This document shows positions 1-6,923 of a stretch of DNA of 9,564 nucleotides, piece after piece; position 1 is the first letter of the stretch, and every line of letters begins with the position of its first letter. The stretch is from JBBIKU01 sp037445245 (lineage in GTDB: Bacteria > Chloroflexota > Anaerolineae > Anaerolineales > Anaerolineaceae): the NCBI GenBank assembly GCA_037445245.1, contig JBBIKU010000092.1:1-9564 (forward strand). Reading direction: 5' to 3'. A program made the position numbers and the translations under genes. A model generated the notes under the pieces. That model saw only the letters and a program-made list of their open reading frames with translations. It made no database searches and was not told the origin of the DNA.

Positions 1-350
1 TAGGTCAGTTGCAGCGGCTTACCGTGCGGCTCCACCGTTGGGATCAACACCCCCATCACACCCCGGTTGCGAATGTCCACCTCGACGGTTTTATTGACCG
101 CCAGGGCAGCCCATTCCACCCGTTCCTGCCCCATATTCAGTCGCGCATCCTCCAAAGCGCGATAAGCCGCCTCGAGCTGCTCCCACACCTGTCGTTGCAG
201 TAGATCCGCATCGTGCGCCAGTCGCATCAACTCTGCCGTCAACACCTCCCGCTTTTTATCCAGAATTTCATACCCCTTCTGGGCAAAAGCCAGTTCGCTT
301 TGAAATCGCAGCAGGTTGCTACGGGTAGGGGCAACATTGATGCGCGCCAT
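1..350 (-). CDS. atpD: V/A-type ATPase subunit D (central rotor shaft), 3' end cut by window edge
   Basis: This is the N-terminal part of subunit D, the long antiparallel coiled coil that forms the rotor shaft inside the A3B3 head and, with F, transmits rotation between the catalytic sites and the C subunit/c-ring. Reading the minus strand from the ATG at 350-348 gives 116 uninterrupted codons to the window edge. It begins MARINVAPTRSNLLRFQSEL, the characteristic opening of this family (a V-P-T-x-x-x-L-L pattern). A long charged helix follows (about residues 10-75, many Glu, Arg, Leu and Gln), then a beta-rich stretch (about 85-116) with VDIRNRGVMGVLIPTVEP, matching the head end of the hairpin. 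The family is usually about 200-220 residues, so roughly 90-100 residues are missing beyond base 1. The start lies 1 nt after the stop codon of subunit B (TGA-T-ATG), and only a weak GGA precedes it. Translation is therefore probably coupled to B. The symbol follows bacterial V/A-type usage (atpD/ntpD) and is not the F-type beta gene. Confidence 0.95.
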   Translation of the reverse strand, partial: MARINVAPTRSNLLRFQSELAFAQKGYEILDKKREVLTAELMRLAHDADLLQRQVWEQLEAAYRALEDARLNMGQERVEWAALAVNKTVEVDIRNRGVMGVLIPTVEPHGKPLQLT

Positions 351-351
351 A

Positions 352-1767
352 TCATTCCGCGTAGTAGTACGTCGCGAGCTCAGATTCGGTCAGGCGGGTC
401 AACGCCGAGCGGGGAAGCAATGCGAGCAGCTTCCAACCAATATCCAGCGTTTCTCGAATGGAGCGACTTTCTGTGCTTTTTTGCCTGATAAATTCTTGTT
501 CGAAAGCACGCCCAAAGGCAAGATATTGCTGGTCGAGCGCCGACATTTCCTCTTCCCCGATCACCGACGCCAGCGAGCGCACATCCTGAACATGGGCATA
601 AGCGGCGTACAATTGAGCAGCTAGGTTGGCATGATCGCTCCGCGTGCGTCCGTTGCCAATGCCGTCTTTCATTAAGCGCGAAAGGCTGGGGAGCACCGCC
701 ACGGGGGGATAAATGCCCTGTTGCATGAGGTTGCGATTGAGCACAATCTGCCCTTCGGTGATATAACCGGTCAGATCGGGAACCGGATGAGTAATATCAT
801 CGTTGGGCATGGTCAGAATCGGAAGCTGGGTAATGGAGCCTTTGCTGGTACGGATGCGCCCGGTGCGCTCATACAGAGAAGCAAGATCACTGTACATATA
901 TCCGGGATAACCTTTTCGGCTGGGCACCTCGCCACGGATATTGGAAATCTGCCGTAGCGCTTCGCAATAATTGGTCATATCCGTCATAACTACCAGCACA
1001 TGCAGGTTGCACTCGAACGCCAGATATTCCGCCAGCGTCAACGCCACCCGCGGCGTAACCAGCCTTTCCACAGGTGGGTCAGCCGCCATATTGAGAATCA
1101 TCGCAACTCGATTTAAGGCGCCACTCTCTAAAAAGGAACGCCGGAAAAACTCTGCCACATCGTGCTTGACACCCATGGCGACAAACACAATCACAAAATC
1201 CTGATCGTCGGTTGATTGGTTTGCGGTGGACGCCCCCAGCACAGCTTGACGCACGATCTGAGCCGCCAGTTGATCATGAGGCAAACCGCTGCCCGAAAAG
1301 ATGGGGAGCTTTTGTCCCATCACCAATGTGTTCAACCCATCAATGGTCGAGATGCCGGTTTGAATGGGATCGCGTGGGTAAATACGGGCGGTCGGATTGA
1401 TCGGCTGCCCGTTGATATCAGCATACTTTTCTGCCAGTGGCGGGGGACCGCCATCGATCGGTTTGCCCAAGCCGTCAAATACTCGCCCCAACATCTCTTC
1501 AGAAACCGGAACTTGCAGCGGCTTGCCATGAAAGCGGAACAGACTGCCTTCCACAGTTAAGCCGGTGGTGCCCGAAAAGACCTGCACCACCGCAAAATTT
1601 TCGCCCGTCTCCAACACCCGACCGGTGCGCACCTGCCCGCTGGTGTCCACCACTTCGACCATCTCGTTAAAGCCAACGTTGCCCGTGCCTTCAACAACCA
1701 CAATCGGACCTTCTACCCGGGCTGCCCCGCACACGGTTTTACCGCCCTGCTCGATCACCCTACTCAT
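352..1767 (-). CDS. atpB: V/A-type ATPase subunit B (non-catalytic/regulatory head subunit)
   Basis: This 471-residue protein, the usual family length, alternates with subunit A in the A3B3 head and contributes residues to the catalytic interfaces. An N-terminal beta-barrel (about 1-80) is followed by the RecA-like nucleotide-binding fold. As expected for B, the P-loop is degenerate: residues 156-165 read IFSGSGLPHD, with no GKT. Other landmarks are DPIQTGISTIDGLNTL (133-147) and DMTNYCEALRQIS (263-275). The block PSLSRLMKDGIGNGRTRSDH (360-379) is the B-subunit signature, and its Arg364 is the likely arginine-finger residue reaching the catalytic site of A. The C-terminal part (about 380-471) is helical. 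The ATG at 1767 overlaps the TGA of subunit A by one base. It is preceded by AGGAG at 1780-1776, 8 nt upstream, inside the end of the A gene. That arrangement allows coupled synthesis at equal stoichiometry with A. The stop is TGA at 354-352. The symbol follows V/A-type naming, not F-type subunit a. Confidence 0.98.
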   Translation of the reverse strand: MSRVIEQGGKTVCGAARVEGPIVVVEGTGNVGFNEMVEVVDTSGQVRTGRVLETGENFAVVQVFSGTTGLTVEGSLFRFHGKPLQVPVSEEMLGRVFDGLGKPIDGGPPPLAEKYADINGQPINPTARIYPRDPIQTGISTIDGLNTLVMGQKLPIFSGSGLPHDQLAAQIVRQAVLGASTANQSTDDQDFVIVFVAMGVKHDVAEFFRRSFLESGALNRVAMILNMAADPPVERLVTPRVALTLAEYLAFECNLHVLVVMTDMTNYCEALRQISNIRGEVPSRKGYPGYMYSDLASLYERTGRIRTSKGSITQLPILTMPNDDITHPVPDLTGYITEGQIVLNRNLMQQGIYPPVAVLPSLSRLMKDGIGNGRTRSDHANLAAQLYAAYAHVQDVRSLASVIGEEEMSALDQQYLAFGRAFEQEFIRQKSTESRSIRETLDIGWKLLALLPRSALTRLTESELATYYYAE

Positions 1768-3533
1768 CAGACAAGCTCCTCTTCCAGCTCATCCATCTGT
1801 TCATCTAGCGCTTTGCGAACTGCATCCAGCTTATCGAGCTGATCGTTAGGAACATCGGACTTCAACCGGATCAGAGTGTTCATTACAGGTAAATTCTGAA
1901 GCGCATCAATGTGTACTCCTTTTTCGATCAGTTGCCGGGCGCGCCGATAGAAATGAAGAAATAAATCCAGCATGCGTATTTGTTTATGCACCGAGGAAAA
2001 CGTATCGACTTCATCCATCGAATTTTGCTGCAAGAAACCTTCTCGCAGCAGGCGAGAGATTTCCAGCGTTAAGCGCTGATCGTCAGGGAGCGCCTCCATT
2101 CCCACCAGTTTGACAATCTGATCCAGGCGGTCTTCTTCGGCTAATATCTCCAAAGCCTGGGTGCGCAGTGTCTGCCAGTCAAAATTGGTCTGTGTCAGCC
2201 ACCAACTGCCCATCTCATCCATATATTCGCTGTAACTGTCCAGCCAGTTTACAGAAGGAAAATGGCGCGCCGAGGCAAGGTTTTTATCCAGCGCCCACAG
2301 GCAGCGCGTGAAACGTTTGGTTTGCTGTGTTACCGGTTCCGAAAAATCGCCGCCGGGCGGAGAAACCGCCCCGATGATGGAAATGGAGCCGGTTTTTCCG
2401 CACAAACTTTCCACGTAGCCAGCGCGCTCATAAAACTCAGCCAGGCGCGCTCCAAGGTAAGCCGGGTATCCTTCTTCGGCAGGCATTTCTTCCAGCCGTC
2501 CGGAAATCTCGCGCAGCGCTTCAGCCCAGCGCGAGGTTGAATCTGCCATCAATGCAACGTGGTATCCCATATCGCGGTAATACTCGGCAATGGTAATGCC
2601 GGTGTAAATGCTGGCTTCGCGCGCCGCCACCGGCATGTTCGAGGTGTTGGCAATTAACACGGTGCGTTCCATCAACGGACGATTGTTGCGAGGGTCGATC
2701 AATTCGGGAAATTCTTGCAACACTTCGGTCATCTCGTTACCGCGCTCGCCGCATCCAATATAGATTACCACATCGGCATCCGCCCATTTAGCAACCTGGT
2801 GCTGGGTGATCGTTTTTCCAGAGCCAAAGCCGCCCGGGATAGCAGCCGCCCCGCCTTTTGCCAGCGGGAAAAAGGTATCCAATACCCGCTGCCCGGTGAT
2901 CAGTAACTCGGAGGGTCTTTTGCGCCGCTGGTAGGGACGCGCCTTGCGCACTGGCCAACGTTGGAGCATGGTCAACGCCATCTCACCGGTGGGGGTTTCC
3001 AGGCTGGCAATGGTTTCGCTAAGGGTGTAACGTCCCGGTGGCGCCACCCAACGAATGACGCCGGAAGATTCGGGAGGAACCAGAATCCGATGCTCGAGCG
3101 ATTGAGTTTCGGGCACCACACCCAGAATTGAACCGCCCTGCACCTGCTCGCCTGCCTCGACCCGGGGTGTGAACTGCCAGCGGTCCTTTCGATACAACGG
3201 CGTCACCCGAATACCGTGACCGATGAAGGAACCGCCGCGCAGTTCCAATACCGGCAAGGGACGTTGAATACCATCAAATATGCTCCGCAGCAAACCCGGT
3301 CCCAGCTCAACCGAAAGCGGCAACCCGGTGCCATAAACAACCGTGCCGGGTTTCAATCCGCTGGTCTCTTCGTAGACCTGGATGGTAATCTGGTCGTCAT
3401 TCAGGCTGATCACTTCTCCGATCAGGTGATCCTCACCAACCTCGACCATTTCCAGCATGCCCACCTGACGCGATCCTCTCACCCCAATTACCGGGCCATT
3501 GATCCAGGTGGCAACACCGATTTTTTCACTCAC
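1767..3533 (-). CDS. atpA: V/A-type ATPase catalytic subunit A
   Basis: This is the catalytic subunit that hydrolyses or makes ATP at the A/B interfaces. It has 588 residues, normal for the family (about 580-600). An N-terminal beta-barrel (1-75) is followed by the non-homologous bulge domain typical of V/A-type A subunits (about 110-190), then the nucleotide-binding domain. The Walker A motif is GGFGSGKT at 234-241. The segment around CGERGNEMTEV (261-271) holds the catalytic Glu263. Walker B leads to Asp331 in MADSTSRWAEALRE (329-342). PAEEGYPAYLGARLAEFYER lies at 351-370, and DFSEPVTQQT (396-405) is also typical. A helical C-terminal domain ends in an acidic tail (EQMDELEEEL). The start is GTG at 3533, overlapping the TGA of subunit E by 4 nt (GTGA). 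GGAG at 3544-3541 lies 7 nt upstream, which supports this start. One oddity is that the second residue of the P-loop is Gly235, where canonical V/A-type enzymes have Pro and eukaryotic ones Ala. The symbol is V/A-type usage, not F-type alpha. Confidence 0.98.
   Translation of the reverse strand: MSEKIGVATWINGPVIGVRGSRQVGMLEMVEVGEDHLIGEVISLNDDQITIQVYEETSGLKPGTVVYGTGLPLSVELGPGLLRSIFDGIQRPLPVLELRGGSFIGHGIRVTPLYRKDRWQFTPRVEAGEQVQGGSILGVVPETQSLEHRILVPPESSGVIRWVAPPGRYTLSETIASLETPTGEMALTMLQRWPVRKARPYQRRKRPSELLITGQRVLDTFFPLAKGGAAAIPGGFGSGKTITQHQVAKWADADVVIYIGCGERGNEMTEVLQEFPELIDPRNNRPLMERTVLIANTSNMPVAAREASIYTGITIAEYYRDMGYHVALMADSTSRWAEALREISGRLEEMPAEEGYPAYLGARLAEFYERAGYVESLCGKTGSISIIGAVSPPGGDFSEPVTQQTKRFTRCLWALDKNLASARHFPSVNWLDSYSEYMDEMGSWWLTQTNFDWQTLRTQALEILAEEDRLDQIVKLVGMEALPDDQRLTLEISRLLREGFLQQNSMDEVDTFSSVHKQIRMLDLFLHFYRRARQLIEKGVHIDALQNLPVMNTLIRLKSDVPNDQLDKLDAVRKALDEQMDELEEELV
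1776..1780 (-). promoter_or_regulatory. Ribosome binding site of subunit B inside the end of subunit A
   Basis: AGGAG lies 8 nt before the ATG at 1767, within the last codons of the A gene. Together with the 1-nt TGATG overlap it allows both fresh initiation and re-initiation, keeping A and B at similar levels. Confidence 0.7.
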
Positions 3534-4153
3534 GGCGTTTCTCCGGTCAGAATTTGATAAACCGGCACTCGTAGGCTGTCCTTCATGCGGCTCAGACGCG
3601 CTTCCAGCGTGTTGTCGAATTGCTGATGCCCATCCAGCGTTTCTGCAATAACGCCTGTGCCGTGGGGCAATGGCTCACCGAGACTCAAGGTCAATTTTAA
3701 TTTTCGCCCCAATTCATCCAATGTGCCATCCGCCAAATATTTTGCGCTGCAGAGATCTGCACGCACGCGGATCTCCTTAACATCTAGGTGTGAGACTGCC
3801 TCTTCGACCAATTGACGCAAAACATTCGGGTAATCAGCCCAGTCAGCTACTGTGGAGAACTCTTTTTGAGCGCGATTGAAAACCCGCTCTAAGATTTCCT
3901 CTCGTTTTTTTAACCACAGCATTTGCGCCTGTTGCTGCGCAGTGGCAAGCAACTGCCTGCGTCTGGCTTCTGCCTGCTGGTGGGCATCTGCGAGAGCCGC
4001 ATTGCGTTCATCCAGCGCCTGTTGCTGAGCCTTTCGCAAAAGTTCATCAGCGCTTTTGGCTGCCTTGTCTTTCAAATTTTCCGCCTCAGACTGGGCTTCG
4101 CCAAGTAATGAATGCATGAGAGATTGCAATTCTTCTTCGATTGTTCGCGTCAT
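3530..4153 (-). CDS. atpE: V/A-type ATPase subunit E (peripheral stalk)
   Basis: Subunit E pairs with H/G to form the peripheral stalk that ties the A3B3 head to membrane subunit I and stops the stator rotating. This 207-residue product has the expected two-part build. An N-terminal helix/coiled coil (about 5-100) is rich in Ala, Glu, Gln and Lys, for example EAENLKDKAAKSADELLRKA. A C-terminal globular domain (about 105-207) follows. The family's C-terminal signature is clear at 166-187: TGVIAETLDGHQQFDNTLEA, then RL. The ATG at 4153 is preceded only by an A-rich stretch with no convincing Shine-Dalgarno sequence. It sits 38 nt after the stop of F, the largest gap within the operon. The end overlaps the GTG start of A by 4 nt. 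A later in-frame ATG (residue 13) is possible but would shorten the expected helix. The symbol follows V/A-type naming and is not the F-type c-subunit gene. Confidence 0.93.
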   Translation of the reverse strand: MTRTIEEELQSLMHSLLGEAQSEAENLKDKAAKSADELLRKAQQQALDERNAALADAHQQAEARRRQLLATAQQQAQMLWLKKREEILERVFNRAQKEFSTVADWADYPNVLRQLVEEAVSHLDVKEIRVRADLCSAKYLADGTLDELGRKLKLTLSLGEPLPHGTGVIAETLDGHQQFDNTLEARLSRMKDSLRVPVYQILTGETP

Positions 4154-4191
4154 TTTTTTGCTCGTTTACATAAATTGTTGATCAGCCTGTA

Positions 4192-4497
4192 TCAGAAACG
4201 TACACCGATGGCACGTTGGATGATTTCTTTCAGCGTTTGTTGGTCGGCTGGTATTCCGGCAGGACCTGGTATCTCAATGATCAAAGGGGTCTTGCTGCGA
4301 AGTTTCAGGTTTGCCAGGCGGGTTTGTGCCAGTGCCGCTGTCTCATTCGTGATGAGCAGAATTCCAATATCCGCATCCTGCAGCACTTCATCCAAAGCTC
4401 GATGAACTTCTTCTCTGGTTGTAGCAATCTGCCCGTGAACCCCGGCAAGCGCAAAACCCTGCACAGCTTCAGGATGCCCAATGACGGTAATTCTCAT
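4192..4497 (-). CDS. atpF: V/A-type ATPase subunit F (rotor shaft companion)
   Basis: This 101-residue soluble protein is the size expected for subunit F, which binds the side of D in the central rotor and can modulate ATPase activity. The sequence has the family's CheY-like alternation of strands and helices. MRITVIGHPEAVQGFALAGV (1-20) carries the usual VIG...GF.LAG opening. DADIGILLITNE (41-52) is the second strand, and TPLIIEIPGPAG (69-80) holds the typical IxEIPG motif before the C-terminal helix (about 84-98). The ATG at 4497 lies 3 nt after the TAA of the K gene (TAA-CG-bearing spacer) without a recognisable Shine-Dalgarno sequence, so translation is probably coupled to K. The stop is TGA at 4194-4192. 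In most V/A operons F lies next to A and after C or E. Here it lies between K and E. Confidence 0.92.
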   Translation of the reverse strand: MRITVIGHPEAVQGFALAGVHGQIATTREEVHRALDEVLQDADIGILLITNETAALAQTRLANLKLRSKTPLIIEIPGPAGIPADQQTLKEIIQRAIGVRF

Positions 4498-4500
4498 CGT

Positions 4501-4938
4501 TTAGCGATTAAGCACCATGAACGAAATAATTAATCCATAAATGGCGATCCCTTCCGCCAACCCGACGAAGATCAACGCCCGTCCAAATGATTCGGGCTTT
4601 TCGGCGATCGTCCCAACTGCCGCCGCACCGGTGCTGCTGACCGCAATTCCAGCGCCGATAGAAGCCATGCCAATCGAAATAGCCGCTGCCAGCGAAGCAT
4701 AAGGATCTTGCATCACCGCCTGAGCTGCCGCGCCGGCGTAGACGGTGGAGGGGGTAAGCAGCCACACGATTCCCAAACCTGCCGCCATCAAGCCCAGTAC
4801 AGCATTGAAACCTTGTAAGCCCATCACTAATTTTCTGACAGCCTGTTCAGGCGACTGTCGCCCCTTTCGAACGAAATAGATTACCGCCGGTATCAGCGGT
4901 ATCAAACCGGCGAATAAGAAAATTGAATAGATCACCAT
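4501..4938 (-). CDS. atpK: V/A-type ATPase subunit K (c-ring proteolipid) with N-terminal membrane extension
   Basis: This is the ion-carrying rotor-ring subunit. It has 145 residues and four predicted membrane segments (about 3-23, 42-63, 80-104 and 119-143). The C-terminal half is a standard c-type hairpin: glycine/alanine-rich ISIGMASIGAGIAVSSTGAA (87-106), a polar loop AEKPESFGR (112-120), and the helix with the ion-binding carboxylate, GLAEGIAIYGL (126-136), where Glu129 is the key residue. The N-terminal half has a basic loop (VRKGRQSPEQAVRK, 23-36), contains no membrane carboxylate and does not look like a duplicated c hairpin. Proteolipids of about 140-160 residues with such an extension occur in some anaerobic bacteria, so this is a known layout and not a fusion artefact. 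I see no Gln or Glu in the first c-type helix, which argues weakly against Na+ and for H+. The start is ATG at 4938 with a strong AAGGAG 8 nt upstream, as suits a subunit needed in many copies. Confidence 0.94.
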   Translation of the reverse strand: MVIYSIFLFAGLIPLIPAVIYFVRKGRQSPEQAVRKLVMGLQGFNAVLGLMAAGLGIVWLLTPSTVYAGAAAQAVMQDPYASLAAAISIGMASIGAGIAVSSTGAAAVGTIAEKPESFGRALIFVGLAEGIAIYGLIISFMVLNR

Positions 4939-4946
4939 AATGGATA

Positions 4947-4952
4947 CTCCTT
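4947..4952 (-). promoter_or_regulatory. Strong ribosome binding site of subunit K
   Basis: AAGGAG, preceded by further A residues, lies 8 nt before the ATG at 4938 in the 28-nt I-K spacer. With that of H it is the strongest match in the operon. This fits a ring subunit needed in many copies per enzyme. Confidence 0.75.
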
Positions 4953-4966
4953 TTATCCTAAACAGA

Positions 4967-6901
4967 TCATTTTATTTCTAAGGGCTGGTAGGGGATGCCG
5001 CCGCCGCGGAAAAATTTGCTGAAGAATTCATAGTACTCCAGGCGCAATGTTTGGATCGTGACAATCAATCCCTCAAAACCGATGATAAAGAGGGTTCCAA
5101 GAATGACAACAACCCAGTAGCCGGGGTGCTGGCTGCTGCCGACCATCTCTGCGAGAATAAAAACCACTGCGCTCAAACCAGCATGCGCCACGGCAAACGC
5201 GCCCACCCGCACGTAGGACAGGCTGTTGCTAATATAACCGATCACCGTTTCAAACAATTCGAAGAAGGCTTGAACGATATAAGTGGCGACGCCCCCCTTG
5301 ATCAACGGGCGGCGCCCCTCCACCAGGTGGGTCAGGGCTTCCGAAAACATGACTGCCACAGCCGAGGCAATCCCCACTCCCGTCAGTATGCTATTCGGTA
5401 TAGGCAATATGCCAGGATTGAACAAATCGACCGCCAGTCCGATGAGAGACCAGTACAACATCAGTCCTGCCAAGCCTTGCGGACTGAAGAAAAACGCCCC
5501 CCGCCGACGGGAGATAGCAAGATTATACAGGCTGAGCAGGTAAGCCAAGCTGAGAAGAATCACCCCGCCGGCGACGGTGACTATAAGAATGTGCAGGATA
5601 TTTTCCATCGGGCGAATCCAGAATGCCGCAAACAAATCGTCCAGTCCAAAAACACTACCGAACAGACCGCCAAACAAGACCGAAGCCATACCACACACAA
5701 TGATAATTTGTCCGAGTTCGGCAAACCGTTTTAAAACGCCAATCCGCTGACTCGCCAGCAAAATACCTATTAGCACCAAAACCAATCCGTGACCCACGTC
5801 CCCAAACATAAAGCCAAACAGAATTGGAAAAGTAATTGTCAATAATATCGTAGGATCAATTTCATTATAGTGAGGGCGGTTGTAGTTCATCACCAAAGAC
5901 TCGAAAGCGTGGAAAATGCCCCTGTGATTCAATGCTACCGGAACGCCCTGCCCCATTCCTCCTCGTGCAGCTACCTGAACCTCGATCAAGATATCTTCAG
6001 AAATCCCTTTGAGTTTTTTTTCAAATTCTGAAAGCTGCTGATAAGGCAACCAACCCTGAATAACGTAGGTATAATGAAGTTTCCCGAAGCGCGAGAGCGT
6101 GGTCGCAAGCAAGCGGCTGGTGTGCACCCGCCAGTAAAGCGACCGGATTTGATCGCAGTAGGTTTCTCGCAACTGGGTTTGGTTGCGGATTTCTTCCTGC
6201 AATTTCTGCATACGTCGTTTCAATCTGTTCAACCAAACGGCAGGCGTTCCCAGCATCCCCTCTGGCAGGCTCAATGGATTGAGATAGGCACTGCGAGCGG
6301 CTCGTTCCAGCACACTTTGATCTTTGCGCGAACCGGCAAGCATCACGAAGGTGGTTGGCTGCCCCTGCTGTAAGGGCAATAGAAGACAATCAATACGCGC
6401 CAGGCTGGCGCGCAGGCGTTCTATGTTGGTAGTTGGAACGAAGCCAAACAAACAAAACAAGAAGCGCGAATTGGGACAAACTGGTAGCTCGAGCGCCACG
6501 TCAACAATTGCTTCCAACTGCTGGATGTAACCCTGGCACAGATTCAATTCATCTTGTACCTCCGTCAGCGAGTCGCTCAACTCGAGAACCTCGCGTTCCA
6601 AGCGATCCGTTTCGGGTTGAACCGCATACATTCTTTCCAACGCAGCTAGATTATTACCTGGTTGATCCCCAGGTTGAATCCCCAAAAGCTTCATGTTCGA
6701 CAACAACCGGTTTTCTAGATTGGCATAACTCGCGGCACGCTTGCGCCAGTCTTCCGGTGAGCCTGGACCGGTGTCGGTATAGAGGTTGCTGTTATCGATT
6801 TGATGAAATATTCTTTCCTTATTCAACAGGACAGCTACTTGAAACCCATATTGCGCCGGGACTACCAGCCCGATCTGACTCATTTTTTGTGTAAATAGCA
6901 T
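4967..6901 (-). CDS. atpI: V/A-type ATPase subunit I (membrane stator a-subunit)
   Basis: Subunit I forms the stator ion channel against the c-ring and anchors the peripheral stalks. The protein has 644 residues, normal for the family. The N-terminal half (about 1-340) is cytoplasmic, with coiled-coil stretches at about 95-135 and 220-255. The C-terminal half carries about seven or eight membrane helices. Its landmarks are the first-helix block FPILFGFMFGDVGHG (358-372), MFSEALTHLVEGRRPL (518-533) and FFELFETVIGYISNSLSYVR (546-565). Arg565 in SYVRVGAFAVAHAG is the essential channel arginine that faces the c-ring carboxylate. The C-terminal LRLEYYEFFSKFFRGGG (619-635) is also typical. I place the start at ATG 6901-6899 because AGGTGA (6913-6908) lies 6 nt upstream. 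A TTG two codons earlier (6907) directly abuts that site and is less likely. The stop is TGA at 4969-4967. Gaps to the neighbours are 22 nt (C) and 28 nt (K). Confidence 0.96.
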   Translation of the reverse strand: MLFTQKMSQIGLVVPAQYGFQVAVLLNKERIFHQIDNSNLYTDTGPGSPEDWRKRAASYANLENRLLSNMKLLGIQPGDQPGNNLAALERMYAVQPETDRLEREVLELSDSLTEVQDELNLCQGYIQQLEAIVDVALELPVCPNSRFLFCLFGFVPTTNIERLRASLARIDCLLLPLQQGQPTTFVMLAGSRKDQSVLERAARSAYLNPLSLPEGMLGTPAVWLNRLKRRMQKLQEEIRNQTQLRETYCDQIRSLYWRVHTSRLLATTLSRFGKLHYTYVIQGWLPYQQLSEFEKKLKGISEDILIEVQVAARGGMGQGVPVALNHRGIFHAFESLVMNYNRPHYNEIDPTILLTITFPILFGFMFGDVGHGLVLVLIGILLASQRIGVLKRFAELGQIIIVCGMASVLFGGLFGSVFGLDDLFAAFWIRPMENILHILIVTVAGGVILLSLAYLLSLYNLAISRRRGAFFFSPQGLAGLMLYWSLIGLAVDLFNPGILPIPNSILTGVGIASAVAVMFSEALTHLVEGRRPLIKGGVATYIVQAFFELFETVIGYISNSLSYVRVGAFAVAHAGLSAVVFILAEMVGSSQHPGYWVVVILGTLFIIGFEGLIVTIQTLRLEYYEFFSKFFRGGGIPYQPLEIK

Positions 6902-6907
6902 CCTCAA

Positions 6908-6913
6908 TCACCT
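6908..6913 (-). promoter_or_regulatory. Ribosome binding site deciding the ATG start of subunit I
   Basis: AGGTGA lies 6 nt before ATG 6901 and directly abuts the alternative TTG at 6907. It therefore favours the ATG. Confidence 0.65.
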
Positions 6914-6923
6914 GGTTTTGTAA

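Noticed and set aside
4166..4171. A minimal start-stop (ATG-TAA on the minus strand) in the F-E spacer, which could act as a ribosome-stalling element.
   Set aside because: No Shine-Dalgarno sequence precedes it, and such six-base combinations are expected by chance.
5051..5734. A 227-codon open frame on the plus strand opposite the gene for subunit I.
   Set aside because: It is rich in Gln, Asn, His and Asp with no recognisable domain, and it lies entirely antisense to a clearly real, conserved gene. Its openness follows from the codon pattern of subunit I.
6433..6894. A 153-codon plus-strand open frame opposite the N-terminal half of subunit I.
   Set aside because: It has no homology-like motifs, a composition rich in Ser, Pro and Arg, and lies wholly inside a real gene. 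I treat it as an antisense shadow.
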